Assembly: GCA_937916565.1 (NCBI GenBank) | Contig: CALFSR010000121.1 | Location: forward strand, 1-17,281 | Direction: 5' to 3' | Source: an uncultured Bacillota bacterium | GTDB lineage: Bacteria > Bacillota > Limnochordia > Limnochordales > ZCTH02-B6 | DNA length: 17,281 nucleotides | Part shown: positions 6,770 through 13,745 of the stretch, one piece after another | How positions within the stretch are numbered: position 1 is the first letter of the stretch | Layout: each line of letters begins with the position of its first letter | Notes under the pieces: generated by a model | Told to the model about the DNA's origin: nothing | Seen by the model: only the letters and a program-made list of their open reading frames with translations | The model's database searches: none | Made by a program: the position numbers and the translations under genes

Positions 6770-8350
6770 ATGCGCTCCCTTGACCCTGGTTCGTCGCCGG
6801 GAACACCCGGCGCCGACGAGCTGGAACCGCCTGACGTCGATATGTCCCGCACCCATGAGGCACCGCCGCCTTGGCCCCGGGTGGTGCACGACCAGGGCGA
6901 CTTGGAGCTGGCTCTCCGGTACGCTCCCATCCTGCTCCTGGACGACCGGGAGCCGTTCCTGCCCGACGCCGTCGGCTACACCGTGTTTCGCCGAAGCGGC
7001 GCTTCCCCGTCGTTTCCGCGGGACATCGTGGTGGGCGGGACGGCGCCCGCCTCGCCTGAAGCTACGCCTGCGCCGTCCGAGCCGGCCGGCGCCGTGCTGG
7101 CCATCGAGTACGCGATCTGGTGGGATTGGGATATCCAACACCTGTATGAGTTGGAGCACGTATGGGTGTATGTGGACGCGGCCGGGAGGCCGGTGAGGGC
7201 CGAAGCCAGTTGGCACGGCGGCTGGCATGACCTGCGCCTGGGTGGTCCCGGCGGAGCGGTCCTGGAAGGGACCCACCCGTTGGTGTACGTCAAACCCGGC
7301 AAGCACGCCATCGGCGCTCAGCCCGCGGACTTTGAGCCGGTCCGGGAAAGCGTCGCTTTGGCCTGCAGCCGGCTTGCAGGCAGCGGCGGGGTCTGGGTGA
7401 CGCCTCTGTTCGCCGGGCGGATGTCCGCGAAGTCGCCGTTCGCCGATCGCCTGGTGCACACGTACCTCCAAGGGCGCAGGTTCGTGCCGTCCTTTGCCTT
7501 TCAACGCCGTTTCTCCATCGGGGCCGAGCACCTGTTGCCCTGGGGCGCCTTGGAAGGTGCTATCCCCGGGCGTGTCGCCTGGTGGGCGGAGCAGCTCGCC
7601 CGGCGATTCCCTCCGGAGGAGCGCCGCTGGCTGCGGATCGGGCACCGGGGGGCGGCGGGTCACGCCCCCGAAAACAGCGCCGCGGGGATCCGGCTTGCGG
7701 CCGAGCTGGGCGCGGATATGGTGGAGCTTGATGTGCGTTTGTCCCGGGACGGGGTGCCTGTGGTCATCCACGACGCCCATCTCGAGCGGGTCACCACCGG
7801 CCGGGGCGCGGTGGCCGATCACACGTGGGAGGAACTCGCCCGGCTCCAGCTGCTGGACCCCGCCACGGGCAACGCCCTGGGAGAAGGTATACTGCGCCTC
7901 GTGGACGCGCTCGCCCTCTGCCGCGTTCACGGTCTAGGCGTGTACCTTGACATAAAGGACAGCGCCGCCGTGCCGGCGACGATAGCCGCGATCCGCGAGC
8001 ACTTTGAGCCGTGGGCGGCTATTATCGGTTCAACCCGGGCCGAGGATATTCGCACCGTCCGGGACCTGGCCCCCGAACTGGCCACGGCGTGGCTGGTCGG
8101 GCTGCCCGTGCGGGATGTGGCAGCACTGCTGGTCGACCTGGAGGCCATCGGCGGGACGTACCTGCACCTTTGCTGGGAGGACGCCGGCCCCCGGCCGGAT
8201 CAGGCCCTGACCGGCGACGACGTGGAGCGGGTCCATCGTGCCGGCAAGGGTCTTGTCGTCTGGCACGAAGAACGCCCTGAGGTCATCGCGGGCTTGCGCA
8301 AGCTGGGGGTAGACGCTGTCTGCAGCGACCGGCCGGAACTGCTGGTGTAA
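6770..8350 (+). CDS. Vps62-like/glycerophosphodiester phosphodiesterase fusion protein
   Basis: A 526-residue two-part protein without signal peptide, last gene of the importer operon. The C-terminal half (about 288-526) is a glycerophosphodiester phosphodiesterase (GDPD) domain: His292 in IGHRG, Glu301 in APENS, Glu319/Asp321 in MVELDV, SRDG and catalytic His334 in VVIHD, then LDIKD and a closing SDRPELL. It should hydrolyse glycerophosphodiesters to glycerol 3-phosphate and an alcohol. The usual EIK metal ligand is DIK here. The N-terminal half (about 45-235) has YAPILLLDDREPFLP (51-65), LYELEHVWVYVD, ASWHGGWHDL and HPLVYVKPGKHA. From memory these resemble the Vps62/DUF946 family, whose function is unclear. 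ATG at 6770 is supported by AGAGGAG upstream. A hairpin at 6789-6817 lies in the early codons; if it is leader sequence, ATG 6842 could be the start. Its place matches ugpQ in E. coli, but that protein is only about 250 residues. Confidence 0.85.
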   Translation: MRSLDPGSSPGTPGADELEPPDVDMSRTHEAPPPWPRVVHDQGDLELALRYAPILLLDDREPFLPDAVGYTVFRRSGASPSFPRDIVVGGTAPASPEATPAPSEPAGAVLAIEYAIWWDWDIQHLYELEHVWVYVDAAGRPVRAEASWHGGWHDLRLGGPGGAVLEGTHPLVYVKPGKHAIGAQPADFEPVRESVALACSRLAGSGGVWVTPLFAGRMSAKSPFADRLVHTYLQGRRFVPSFAFQRRFSIGAEHLLPWGALEGAIPGRVAWWAEQLARRFPPEERRWLRIGHRGAAGHAPENSAAGIRLAAELGADMVELDVRLSRDGVPVVIHDAHLERVTTGRGAVADHTWEELARLQLLDPATGNALGEGILRLVDALALCRVHGLGVYLDIKDSAAVPATIAAIREHFEPWAAIIGSTRAEDIRTVRDLAPELATAWLVGLPVRDVAALLVDLEAIGGTYLHLCWEDAGPRPDQALTGDDVERVHRAGKGLVVWHEERPEVIAGLRKLGVDAVCSDRPELLV

Positions 8351-8413
8351 AGGCGCACGGCGCGACGGCTATGGTTCAGGCCGCCGCACCGCGCGAGAAG
8401 CCGACGGAGATGG

Positions 8414-8449
8414 AAGGCCCCCGGGGGGTCCGGGGGCTTGCGGTTTCCT
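8414..8449 (+). terminator. hairpin terminator ending the importer operon
   Basis: AAGGCCCCCGG (8414-8424) pairs with CCGGGGGCTT (8430-8439) around the loop GGGGT. The ten-base-pair stem includes one G-T pair. A T-containing tail, GCGGTTTCCTT, follows. The site sits between convergent genes and could serve both strands, though the T-run is weak. Confidence 0.7.
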
Positions 8450-8455
8450 TGCGCC

Positions 8456-8968
8456 TCAATCGGCCAACTGGACGCAGTAATCCAGAACTACCTTGCCGTG
8501 GGCGTCGGGTGTCGTGAAGCGGGGGTGGTTATAGCGTTCCATGAACCAAGGCGCCTCCGCGATACGCCAACCCTGGCGCTGGAGTTGCTCCAGGCACAAT
8601 CTGTGGGCGGTTTCGCCGTACAACTCGCCGGTGTCCGGCTGCCCGTAAAGCCAGCACGTCCCGAAGGTGCACGCGGGCACGTCGACGAACTCAAACCCGC
8701 CGGGCACCGGGGTGCCGGCCGGGAAGAACATGCCGATCCAGTATTCGAACTCGCCCGCCGTAGTAAAGCGCATGAGCCCAAAGCGAGCGTCGCCGTGTTC
8801 GGGCGCGGGTCCTATGGCTTCGAGAACGGAGAACCGGTCCGCGGCAAACCACTCTTGCCAGCGAGCCGTGAATCCGCCCGTGGCGTCCCGGTCCGCATGG
8901 GTGTAGCGCCGGCCGATGAACCGAAGCGCAGGAACCTGCTCGCGCAAAACGTTGACGATTTCCACCAC
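8456..8968 (-). CDS. GyrI-like small-molecule-binding domain protein
   Basis: A 170-residue stand-alone effector-binding protein of the GyrI/AraC-effector-binding (SHS2-type) superfamily. The GTG at 8968 is preferred over an upstream start at 9046 because GAGAGGAG lies seven bases before it. Residues added by the longer frame are low-complexity. Typical family features are PALRFIGRRYTHADRDATGG near the start, FEYWIGMFFPAG in the middle, then FEFVDVPACTFGTCWLYGQP and a C-terminal YNHPRF with VVLDYCVQL. No DNA-binding domain is present. Members bind hydrophobic cations or drugs, or hydrolyse some of them; which applies here is unknown. It converges on the importer operon and diverges from a GNAT acetyltransferase, a pairing seen near drug-response genes, but that link is only suggestive. 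Confidence 0.8.
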   Translation of the reverse strand: MVEIVNVLREQVPALRFIGRRYTHADRDATGGFTARWQEWFAADRFSVLEAIGPAPEHGDARFGLMRFTTAGEFEYWIGMFFPAGTPVPGGFEFVDVPACTFGTCWLYGQPDTGELYGETAHRLCLEQLQRQGWRIAEAPWFMERYNHPRFTTPDAHGKVVLDYCVQLAD

Positions 8969-9126
8969 GCTGGTGCTCCTCTCTGGCCGATAGGCCGGGG
9001 TGTCGGTTGGTCTAGGCAACGGGGCAGAGCTGCAGCCTGCTGTCAACGGTTTCTAGGCCGCGGGCGGGAGTCCTTTAATTAATTTTAAAAAGTTCAACGT
9101 CAAATTGGCTCGTGGGGGGTGACGCG
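8969..9126. promoter_or_regulatory. AT-rich divergent promoter region
   Basis: Between the GyrI-like and acetyltransferase genes lies a sharp AT island at 9074-9091 in otherwise GC-rich DNA, containing TTAATTAA (9075-9082) and TTTTAAAA (9083-9090). On the minus strand TTGACG (9103-9098), a 16-base spacer and TAATTA form a plausible weak promoter for the GyrI-like gene. A plus-strand -10 such as TTTAAT (9074) has no clear -35. TTGACA on the minus strand at 9046-9041 has no -10 at the correct distance. Confidence 0.35.
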
Positions 9127-9663
9127 ATGATCTTTGTACCGCCGGCGTTTGTCACCGAACGGTTGACGCTCAGACGACCCGCGCTCAGCGACGCCGAAGC
9201 GATTTTCCGCAACTACGCGCAGGACCCCGAGGTGACCCGCTATCTCCTGTGGCGCCCGCACGGGGGAGTCGCGGAAACCGAGTCGTTCCTGAGGGAGTCG
9301 ATGGAAAGGTGGGAGGAGGGCACGGAGTTCGCCTGGGTCATCACCCCGCGGGAGTCCGACGAAGCCATCGGGATGATCGCCGTCCGTCCCGACGAGTTCA
9401 AGGCGGAGCTTGGGTACGTGCTGGCCCGCAGCCACTGGGGAAAAGGCCTGATGACCGAGGCCGGCATGGCCGTCATGGATTGGCTTAAGGGCGAGCCCGG
9501 GATCTATCGCGTCTGGGCCACGTGCAACCTGGAAAACGGCGCTTCCGCGCGGGTCCTGGAAAAACTCGGGATGCAGCGGGAAGGCCTGCTCCGCCGCTGG
9601 CACATCTGGCCCAACCTGTCGGCGGAACCGCAGGATGCCTGGATGTACGCCCGGGTGCGGTAG
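9127..9663 (+). CDS. GNAT family N-acetyltransferase, RimJ/RimL type
   Basis: A 178-residue acetyl-CoA-dependent N-acetyltransferase. ATG at 9127 is preferred (GGGGGGTGA just upstream). GTG at 9112 would only add MGGDA. The family start TERLTLRRPALSDAEAIFRN is clear, followed by WVITPRESDEAIGMIAV, the acetyl-CoA loop LGYVLARSHWGKGLMTEA and the C-terminal NGASARVLEKLGMQREGLLR. These are the standard blocks of the ribosomal-protein-serine/alanine acetyltransferase-like group. Members acetylate ribosomal protein N-termini, amino acids or small amines including antibiotics; the substrate here cannot be told. It is a single-gene unit divergent from the GyrI-like gene and convergent with the helicase gene. 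Confidence 0.9.
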   Translation: MIFVPPAFVTERLTLRRPALSDAEAIFRNYAQDPEVTRYLLWRPHGGVAETESFLRESMERWEEGTEFAWVITPRESDEAIGMIAVRPDEFKAELGYVLARSHWGKGLMTEAGMAVMDWLKGEPGIYRVWATCNLENGASARVLEKLGMQREGLLRRWHIWPNLSAEPQDAWMYARVR

Positions 9664-9754
9664 TCCGGGCACAACCAGATGGTATCATCCGGCAAATCCC
9701 TCGCGGCGCACGCATGATGGTTGCGCCCTTACTCACCATTCACCGTGCGTCGTT

Positions 9755-9770
9755 CCCCCGGGAACGGGGG
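9755..9770. terminator. GNRA-capped hairpin between convergent genes
   Basis: CCCCCG (9755-9760) and CGGGGG (9765-9770) form a six-base-pair stem with a GGAA tetraloop on the plus strand. It is placed between the stop codons of the acetyltransferase and the helicase. No T-run follows on either strand, so termination activity is uncertain. Confidence 0.35.
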
Positions 9771-9777
9771 CAAAGAC

Positions 9778-11184
9778 TTAACCGGGTAAGGCAGTCAGCC
9801 GCCGCGCCTCGGTGACCGCCCGCACCCGCGGGTCAAGCCGGATGTGGCCCGGTTTCACCGGGCGCGTCAACACCAGGTTTTCGAGGGACCGCACCCGGCT
9901 TAGGGCCACGTACAGCTGCCCGTGGGCAAACGTGGGCCGGGAGAGGTCCAGCACGACCCGATCTAGAGTGAGCCCCTGGCTCTTGTGAATCGTTACGGCC
10001 CACGCCAGGCGCACCGGCAGCTGCGTAAACTGTCCCACCGACACCGGCCGCAGCATGCCGTCCTCCAGCTGAAACCGGAACAGGTCCCACTGGAAAGGCT
10101 CCACGACTTCCTCGCTTCCGTCGGGCAGCGCGACGACGATCTCTTCATCGTCGGGACGTATGCGCCGCACGACGGCCATCGTGCCGTTGACCCACCGGCC
10201 TTCCGGGTCGTTGTTGAGCAGCATGACCCGGGCGCCCGGTTTCAGTTGCAAGACCCGCTCCGTCGGGTCGGCGCTCGGCTGGAAGTCGCCGCTGACCCTC
10301 GCCTGGAACGTGTGCACCCGCCCCGGCAGGCGCTGCAGCTGCTCGTTGTTGATCTGCGCCGCCCGGGCGTTGATGGTGGTCAAGAAGACGTAGTCGCTGT
10401 ATGCCAACGGGTCCGCGTTTTGCACCACGCGGCTGTTGAGCAGGGCGAGGTGCCGCTCGGTCACCGCAGCGTCGCGGATGGCGTTTAGGATGTCCAGAAA
10501 CACGTCGTCGTTTTGACGAAATCCTTCCGTGAGCTCGACCCACGTCACCTCCACATCTTCGAGGCAGTGGGCGCTAAAGAAGTACGGGCTCGCGTAATAC
10601 GTCCGGAAAAGGTGCTCTTCGTCGGGGCGCACCACCGGCGGCAACTGGTACAGATCGCCGAAGAAGACGACCCGCACGCCGCCAAAGGGCGCTCCGGGTT
10701 CGGGTCCGTTGAGCTCCAGCGAGCGGGCGACGCAGTCGAGCAGATCGGCTCGCACCATGGAGATCTCGTCGATCACGATCATGTCCAGGTGCCTGTACAA
10801 CTCCCGCTGGCCGCCCCGGGCTACGCTCACACGGTCCACGGTGATGTCCGGCCGAAACCGGAAAAAGGAGTGGATCGTTTCGCCCTGCACGTTGATGGCG
10901 GCGACGCCTGTGGGGGCCAGGACGGCCACGTTCTTGAGCGTTCGCTCGCGGAAATGCTGCAGCAGGGTTGACTTGCCGGTGCCGGCTGCGCCGGTGACGA
11001 ATACAGGTGCATCGGATTCCTCAAGCAGCTTAAGGGCGCGGCGAAACTCACCGGTTAAGACGATGCCGGAAGGGGCGTCGGACGATGGCGTGACAGGCGA
11101 GTCCGCGGGCACGGGCACAACCTCGCAACATGCCGGTGACGGCTGCAGCAGATGGCGCCGGGAGGCGGTCCATTCGTGGCACAC
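9778..11184 (-). CDS. Pif1-like ATP-dependent DNA helicase (SF1B)
   Basis: A 468-residue 5'-to-3' helicase of the Pif1/RecD2 branch. Motifs in order are Walker A GAAGTGKST, motif Ia APTGVAAINVQGETIHSFF (the Pif1 hallmark), Walker B VIDEISMV, motif III FFGDLYQLPPV, motif IV YVFLTTINARAAQINNEQL, motif V TIHKSQGLTLDRVVLDLS and motif VI LYVALSRVRSLENLVL. Pif1 enzymes unwind G-quadruplexes and R-loops and assist stalled forks. A bacterium this GC-rich would have many such targets, though that is inference. The start is uncertain. GTG at 11184 has only a weak TGAGG upstream and gives an odd Cys-rich leader. A GTG near residue 25 (before PADSPVTP) is preceded by GCGAGG and is equally plausible; the ATPase core begins near residue 45. 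It is a single-gene unit divergent from the PH-like membrane protein gene. Confidence 0.92.
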   Translation of the reverse strand: MCHEWTASRRHLLQPSPACCEVVPVPADSPVTPSSDAPSGIVLTGEFRRALKLLEESDAPVFVTGAAGTGKSTLLQHFRERTLKNVAVLAPTGVAAINVQGETIHSFFRFRPDITVDRVSVARGGQRELYRHLDMIVIDEISMVRADLLDCVARSLELNGPEPGAPFGGVRVVFFGDLYQLPPVVRPDEEHLFRTYYASPYFFSAHCLEDVEVTWVELTEGFRQNDDVFLDILNAIRDAAVTERHLALLNSRVVQNADPLAYSDYVFLTTINARAAQINNEQLQRLPGRVHTFQARVSGDFQPSADPTERVLQLKPGARVMLLNNDPEGRWVNGTMAVVRRIRPDDEEIVVALPDGSEEVVEPFQWDLFRFQLEDGMLRPVSVGQFTQLPVRLAWAVTIHKSQGLTLDRVVLDLSRPTFAHGQLYVALSRVRSLENLVLTRPVKPGHIRLDPRVRAVTEARRLTALPG

Positions 11185-11437
11185 TGCCTCACATTCGTGC
11201 CGTCGCGGTCTCTGACCTGCCTCGGCCCGTTGCGCGGACGACAGCGGCCGCCTAAGGTGCCCGACCGCCGTCTACGCGCGGCACCCGACAGGACGGCTGG
11301 TTCCCGGGCGAGAAACAGAGGAAGGAACGGGCGAGAAACAGGGGAAGGAAAGACCTCGCGCGCTGCGTTATCGAACGTGCGGCAGCGACGGGTGCCGCCG
11401 GTTTAAGTGGTGCAAGCTGGACCAGAGGTGAGGGTGA
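11185..11437. other. divergent intergenic region with tandem repeat
   Basis: These 253 bases lie between the helicase and the PH-like membrane protein gene. They contain the 23-bp tandem repeat at 11305-11350 and otherwise GC-rich sequence. No convincing -35/-10 pair was found in either direction and no conserved small gene was recognised. Confidence 0.4.
11305..11350 (+). repeat. two-copy 23-bp tandem direct repeat
   Basis: CGGGCGAGAAACAGAGGAAG plus GAA (11305-11327) is repeated immediately at 11328-11350 with a single A-to-G change. It is purine-rich on the plus strand. It is either a replication-slippage duplication or a two-copy protein-binding site upstream of the PH-like membrane protein gene. 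No further copy was noticed in the window. Confidence 0.85.
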
Positions 11438-12388
11438 ATGTCCGACTCGCGCAAGCCGGCCCGGGAGGAACGCGTTTTCCGCCCGCCGGTGGTTCGCGGC
11501 CCATGGGCCGGGGTGGTCCTGGCCGGCGTGCTTCTGTTGTGCCTGTTGCCCTTGGGCATGTTTGTGTACTACGGGTACGTGCAGCACCACCTGGCCTACC
11601 GCGTCAGTGAGGCGGGCCTCGTGGTGGATACGGGCTGGGGGCGCATCGTCGTGCCGGCGGCGGAAGTTGCCGGCGTCGGCCGCCTACCCGAGCCTGACCG
11701 GGTCGTGCGCTCCTTCGGCGCGGCGGTGCGCGGCTTGCAGATGGGCTGGTACCGCATGGACGGTGAGCGGGTGTACCGGCTGACGACGAGCGGGCGTGAG
11801 CTGGTCTATGTCGATGTCGCGGCGGATGCCGCCACAGCCCGCGCGGGCACCCGGTACGTGTTGAGTCCCGCCGACCCCGACCGGTTTGTGGCGTTGGTGC
11901 GGGCTGCGCAAGCGGGCCAGTGGGATGCGGATGACGCGGGGACCGATGAGGTCGTCTTTGAGCCGCCGCCGGGGCCGTCGCTTTTCGCTGATCCGCTTTT
12001 GTGGTTGTCGCTTCTTGTCACGCTGCCTCCTGGCATCGTGTTGCCCTGGCTCGTGACGTCCGGAGCCAAGGGGATGCACTTCCGCGTAGGGCCGGAAGGG
12101 ATTGCCGTGCACCATCTCGGCCGCCGGCTTTACCGGTGGGAGAGCATCAAATCCGTGCAGCGGCTCGACCAGGTGCCTCGGCTGTGGCGAACGATGGGAG
12201 CGAGTTTGCCCGGATACCACGCCGGAAACTTCACCGCCCGCGAGCTCGGGCCTGTCAAGCTGTATGCGGCCGTGCTGGCTCCTCCGATGGTCCTTTTGGA
12301 AACCACTACCGGCCGCGTCCTCCTCGGGCCCGAGGATGTGGACGGCTTTATCCGGGCGGTGGAGACCTACCGCAAGGGGCGCCGCTAA
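11438..12388 (+). CDS. membrane protein with two bacterial PH-like halves
   Basis: A 316-residue integral membrane protein. ATG at 11438 follows AGAGGTGAGGG. Two hydrophobic segments are clear: one at about 23-46 (VVLAGVLLLCLLPLGMFVYY) and one at about 185-207 (LLWLSLLVTLPPGIVLPWLV). After each comes a soluble region with the same pattern. The pattern is a short strand ending in a Gly-rich turn (SEAGLVVDTGWGR / GPEGIAVHHLGRR), then the domain core (VPAAEVAGV / YRWESIKSV), then RGLQMGWYRMDG / LPGYHAGNFTA, then a lysine- or tyrosine-containing strand, LLGPEDVDGFIRAV-type ending (LSPADPDRFVALV in the first). This is the layout of bacterial pleckstrin-homology-like domains (bPH_5-type) and implies an internal duplication. 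The role is unknown; such proteins are often envelope-stress or general membrane proteins. It is a single-gene unit. Confidence 0.7.
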   Translation: MSDSRKPAREERVFRPPVVRGPWAGVVLAGVLLLCLLPLGMFVYYGYVQHHLAYRVSEAGLVVDTGWGRIVVPAAEVAGVGRLPEPDRVVRSFGAAVRGLQMGWYRMDGERVYRLTTSGRELVYVDVAADAATARAGTRYVLSPADPDRFVALVRAAQAGQWDADDAGTDEVVFEPPPGPSLFADPLLWLSLLVTLPPGIVLPWLVTSGAKGMHFRVGPEGIAVHHLGRRLYRWESIKSVQRLDQVPRLWRTMGASLPGYHAGNFTARELGPVKLYAAVLAPPMVLLETTTGRVLLGPEDVDGFIRAVETYRKGRR

Positions 12389-12443
12389 GGAAGAAGCGAT
12401 TCCTCCCCCGCACGGCCAGCCGGTGCCCGCAACCCATTTCGCG

Positions 12444-12809
12444 TCAGGCCAAAAGGAAAGCCAGCTGCAGCACCGCGGCCGCCAGGGCTATGTTCTTGAG
12501 AAAGTGGGCCAGCTCGTTGGCCCGTGCCGCCGCGTCTTCGACTTTCCAGAAGTTGTGCACGAGGAATGCCGTGGGCAGGAGAAACAAGGCGAGCAGCAGT
12601 GCCCCGGCGGTCACCTGGTACTCGAGCAGGAGCGACAATCCGCCGGCGAGCAGCATCAAGCCGCTGACGGCCACGGCCGCTCCCGGCGCCGGAACCCCCT
12701 TGGCCGACGCGTATCCCCGCAAGGCTTGAAACCGCAAGAAATGGCTGGCCCCGTTATAGAGGAAGTAGAGGCTCAAGATGACTTGGCCCGCCGCTGCCAG
12801 CGCCGCCAT
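12444..12809 (-). CDS. DoxX family membrane protein
   Basis: A 121-residue protein with four hydrophobic segments. ATG at 12809 was chosen because GGAGGTGG lies seven bases upstream and the first membrane helix follows at once. An in-frame extension to 13022 is Arg/Pro-rich and has no family character. Visible are GQVILSLYFLYNGASHFLRF, matching the first DoxX helix with its conserved small residues and following basic patch, VAVSGLMLLAGGLSLLL, ALLLALFLLPTAFLVHNFW, and a last helix NIALAAAVLQLAFLLA preceded by HFLKN. The HNFW and NELAHFLKNIALAAA pattern is characteristic of DoxX/SURF4-type proteins. DoxX members are membrane partners in redox or thiol-stress responses in some bacteria; no such partner is adjacent here. 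It diverges from the small winged-helix-like gene. Confidence 0.87.
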   Translation of the reverse strand: MAALAAAGQVILSLYFLYNGASHFLRFQALRGYASAKGVPAPGAAVAVSGLMLLAGGLSLLLEYQVTAGALLLALFLLPTAFLVHNFWKVEDAAARANELAHFLKNIALAAAVLQLAFLLA

Positions 12810-12890
12810 GAAACCCACCTCCCACACGATGCGCTGTGGGGAAACTATATGCCGACTAAAACCGGCAAAGACCGCGAGCGGGGGATGGCG

Positions 12891-13190
12891 ATGAGCGAAC
12901 GGGAATGGCGCGACAGCGGATTCCGAGGGACGGCCTCCAACCGGGGACACGGACCGGACTTGCGGCACCCGCCTACGGGCGAGCTTGGCGGCGCGGCGCG
13001 GGATATCGTTCGCTTCCTGCAAGGCGCCGGCGGCGAGGCTGTCCTAGGCGACATCGTCCGGCACGTGCCCGGCGCGGACCGGGCGGGCGTTGAACGAGCC
13101 GTGGCCGACCTTGAGGAGGCCACCATCGTCGAGGTGGATCGGCAAGGCCGCGAGCCGCGAGTACGGTTGACGTTGCCCGTCGACGGATAG
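12891..13190 (+). CDS. small hypothetical protein, winged-helix-like
   Basis: A 99-residue protein from ATG 12891 (GGGGG a few bases upstream). ATG 12885 and 12849 are in-frame alternatives adding 2 or 14 residues. The N-terminal 40 residues are polar and look disordered. Residues from about 40 onward (ARDIVRFLQGAGGEAVLGDI, then VRHVPGADRAGVERAVADLE and VEVDRQGREPRVRLTLP) have the helix-helix-helix-strand-turn-strand pattern of a winged-helix domain. In this reading GVERAVADLEEA would be the recognition helix and DRQGREPRV the wing. DNA binding is inferred from that pattern, not from recognised homology. It diverges from the DoxX gene with only about 80 bases between them, so it could regulate that gene. 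It converges on the 117-residue hypothetical gene. Confidence 0.55.
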   Translation: MSEREWRDSGFRGTASNRGHGPDLRHPPTGELGGAARDIVRFLQGAGGEAVLGDIVRHVPGADRAGVERAVADLEEATIVEVDRQGREPRVRLTLPVDG

Positions 13191-13259
13191 GTCGGGATAT
13201 AGCGCGGGCGCCGCGGCGTGCGGCCTGAGCGGCGGGAGGCCTAAGCCCGGCGGGTGAGC

Positions 13260-13613
13260 TTACAGCCCGAGATTGCCGGGGCGGGGGGTGGAAAAGAGGG
13301 AGGACTGCCGCCAGATGCGCTGCACCTTGGGCACGGCCAGCTGCAGGCACTGCTGGGCAAAGTCCCGCGCATCCTCCGGGTCTTCGGCGCGCAGGGCGTC
13401 AAAGAAGTATGGCCGGGCGGTGCGGAGCCGGTGGGGCGACGGCTCCCCGATGGTGTCGGGAATCAGGCTCAAGTACTCCGGTCCAAAGGTTTCCAGCAAC
13501 AGATAGCCCAAGAGCAGCTTGACCAAGCCGCCGAACTGCTCCAACTGCCGCGCGGCGGCCGCTTCCTCGGCGGCGTCCCAGAGGGCTTCGAGCTCTTCGC
13601 GCTGCAGGCGCAT
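13260..13613 (-). CDS. hypothetical protein, 117 residues
   Basis: Not recognised. ATG at 13613 is preferred over 13655 because GGAGGGAACGTG lies directly upstream and a good extended -10 (13636-13644) places the transcript start between the two. The protein begins MRLQREELEALWDAAEEAAA, an amphipathic, acidic helix. It continues with a hydrophobic helical segment LVKLLLGYLLLETFGPEYL and then a mixed polar region with many Asp/Glu and Arg, ending FSTPRPGNLGL. It appears all-helical and soluble, without cysteines except one near the C-terminal third. It is divergent from the exported M48 protease gene with about 130 bases between starts, but a functional link is only possible, not shown. Confidence 0.6.
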   Translation of the reverse strand: MRLQREELEALWDAAEEAAAARQLEQFGGLVKLLLGYLLLETFGPEYLSLIPDTIGEPSPHRLRTARPYFFDALRAEDPEDARDFAQQCLQLAVPKVQRIWRQSSLFSTPRPGNLGL

Positions 13614-13635
13614 GCACGTTCCCTCCCTGGCCCTT

Positions 13636-13644
13636 ATTGTACCA
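13636..13644 (-). promoter_or_regulatory. extended -10 promoter for the 117-residue hypothetical gene
   Basis: On the minus strand TGGTACAAT (13644-13636) matches the extended -10 form TGnTATAAT except for one base. No -35 is visible, as often in extended -10 promoters. The transcript start would fall near 13629, just before the GGAGGG ribosome binding site, which excludes the longer ORF start at 13655. Confidence 0.5.
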
Positions 13645-13682
13645 TCATTTCCCACGCGCGCATCGGCCAGCCTTCACCAATG

Positions 13683-13711
13683 TTGACGTTGACTGCCTGC
13701 GGAGGTAGGAT
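13683..13711 (+). promoter_or_regulatory. sigma-A-type promoter for the M48 protease gene
   Basis: TTGACG (13683-13688) is a five-of-six -35. It is separated by exactly 17 bases from TAGGAT (13706-13711), a four-of-six -10. The protease TTG start lies 35 bases downstream of the -10, with GGGAGGGAGG between. Confidence 0.6.
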
Positions 13712-13745
13712 TGAGGCAGACTTCAGGCAGGGGAGGGAGGACGCC

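Noticed and set aside
6209..7930. 573-codon open frame on the minus strand opposite the ATPase and GDPD genes
   Set aside because: Its translation is Arg/Pro/Gly-rich without any family motif, and it lies antisense to two well-supported genes. Long antisense frames are expected at this GC content.
12102..12848. long plus-strand frame leading into the small winged-helix-like protein
   Set aside because: It overlaps the PH-like membrane protein in another frame and the DoxX gene in antisense, and its translation is low-complexity.
13254..13745. 164-codon N-terminal extension of the M48 protease
   Set aside because: It runs antisense through the 117-residue gene and across both promoters. The TTG at 13746 has a strong ribosome binding site followed by a signal peptide.
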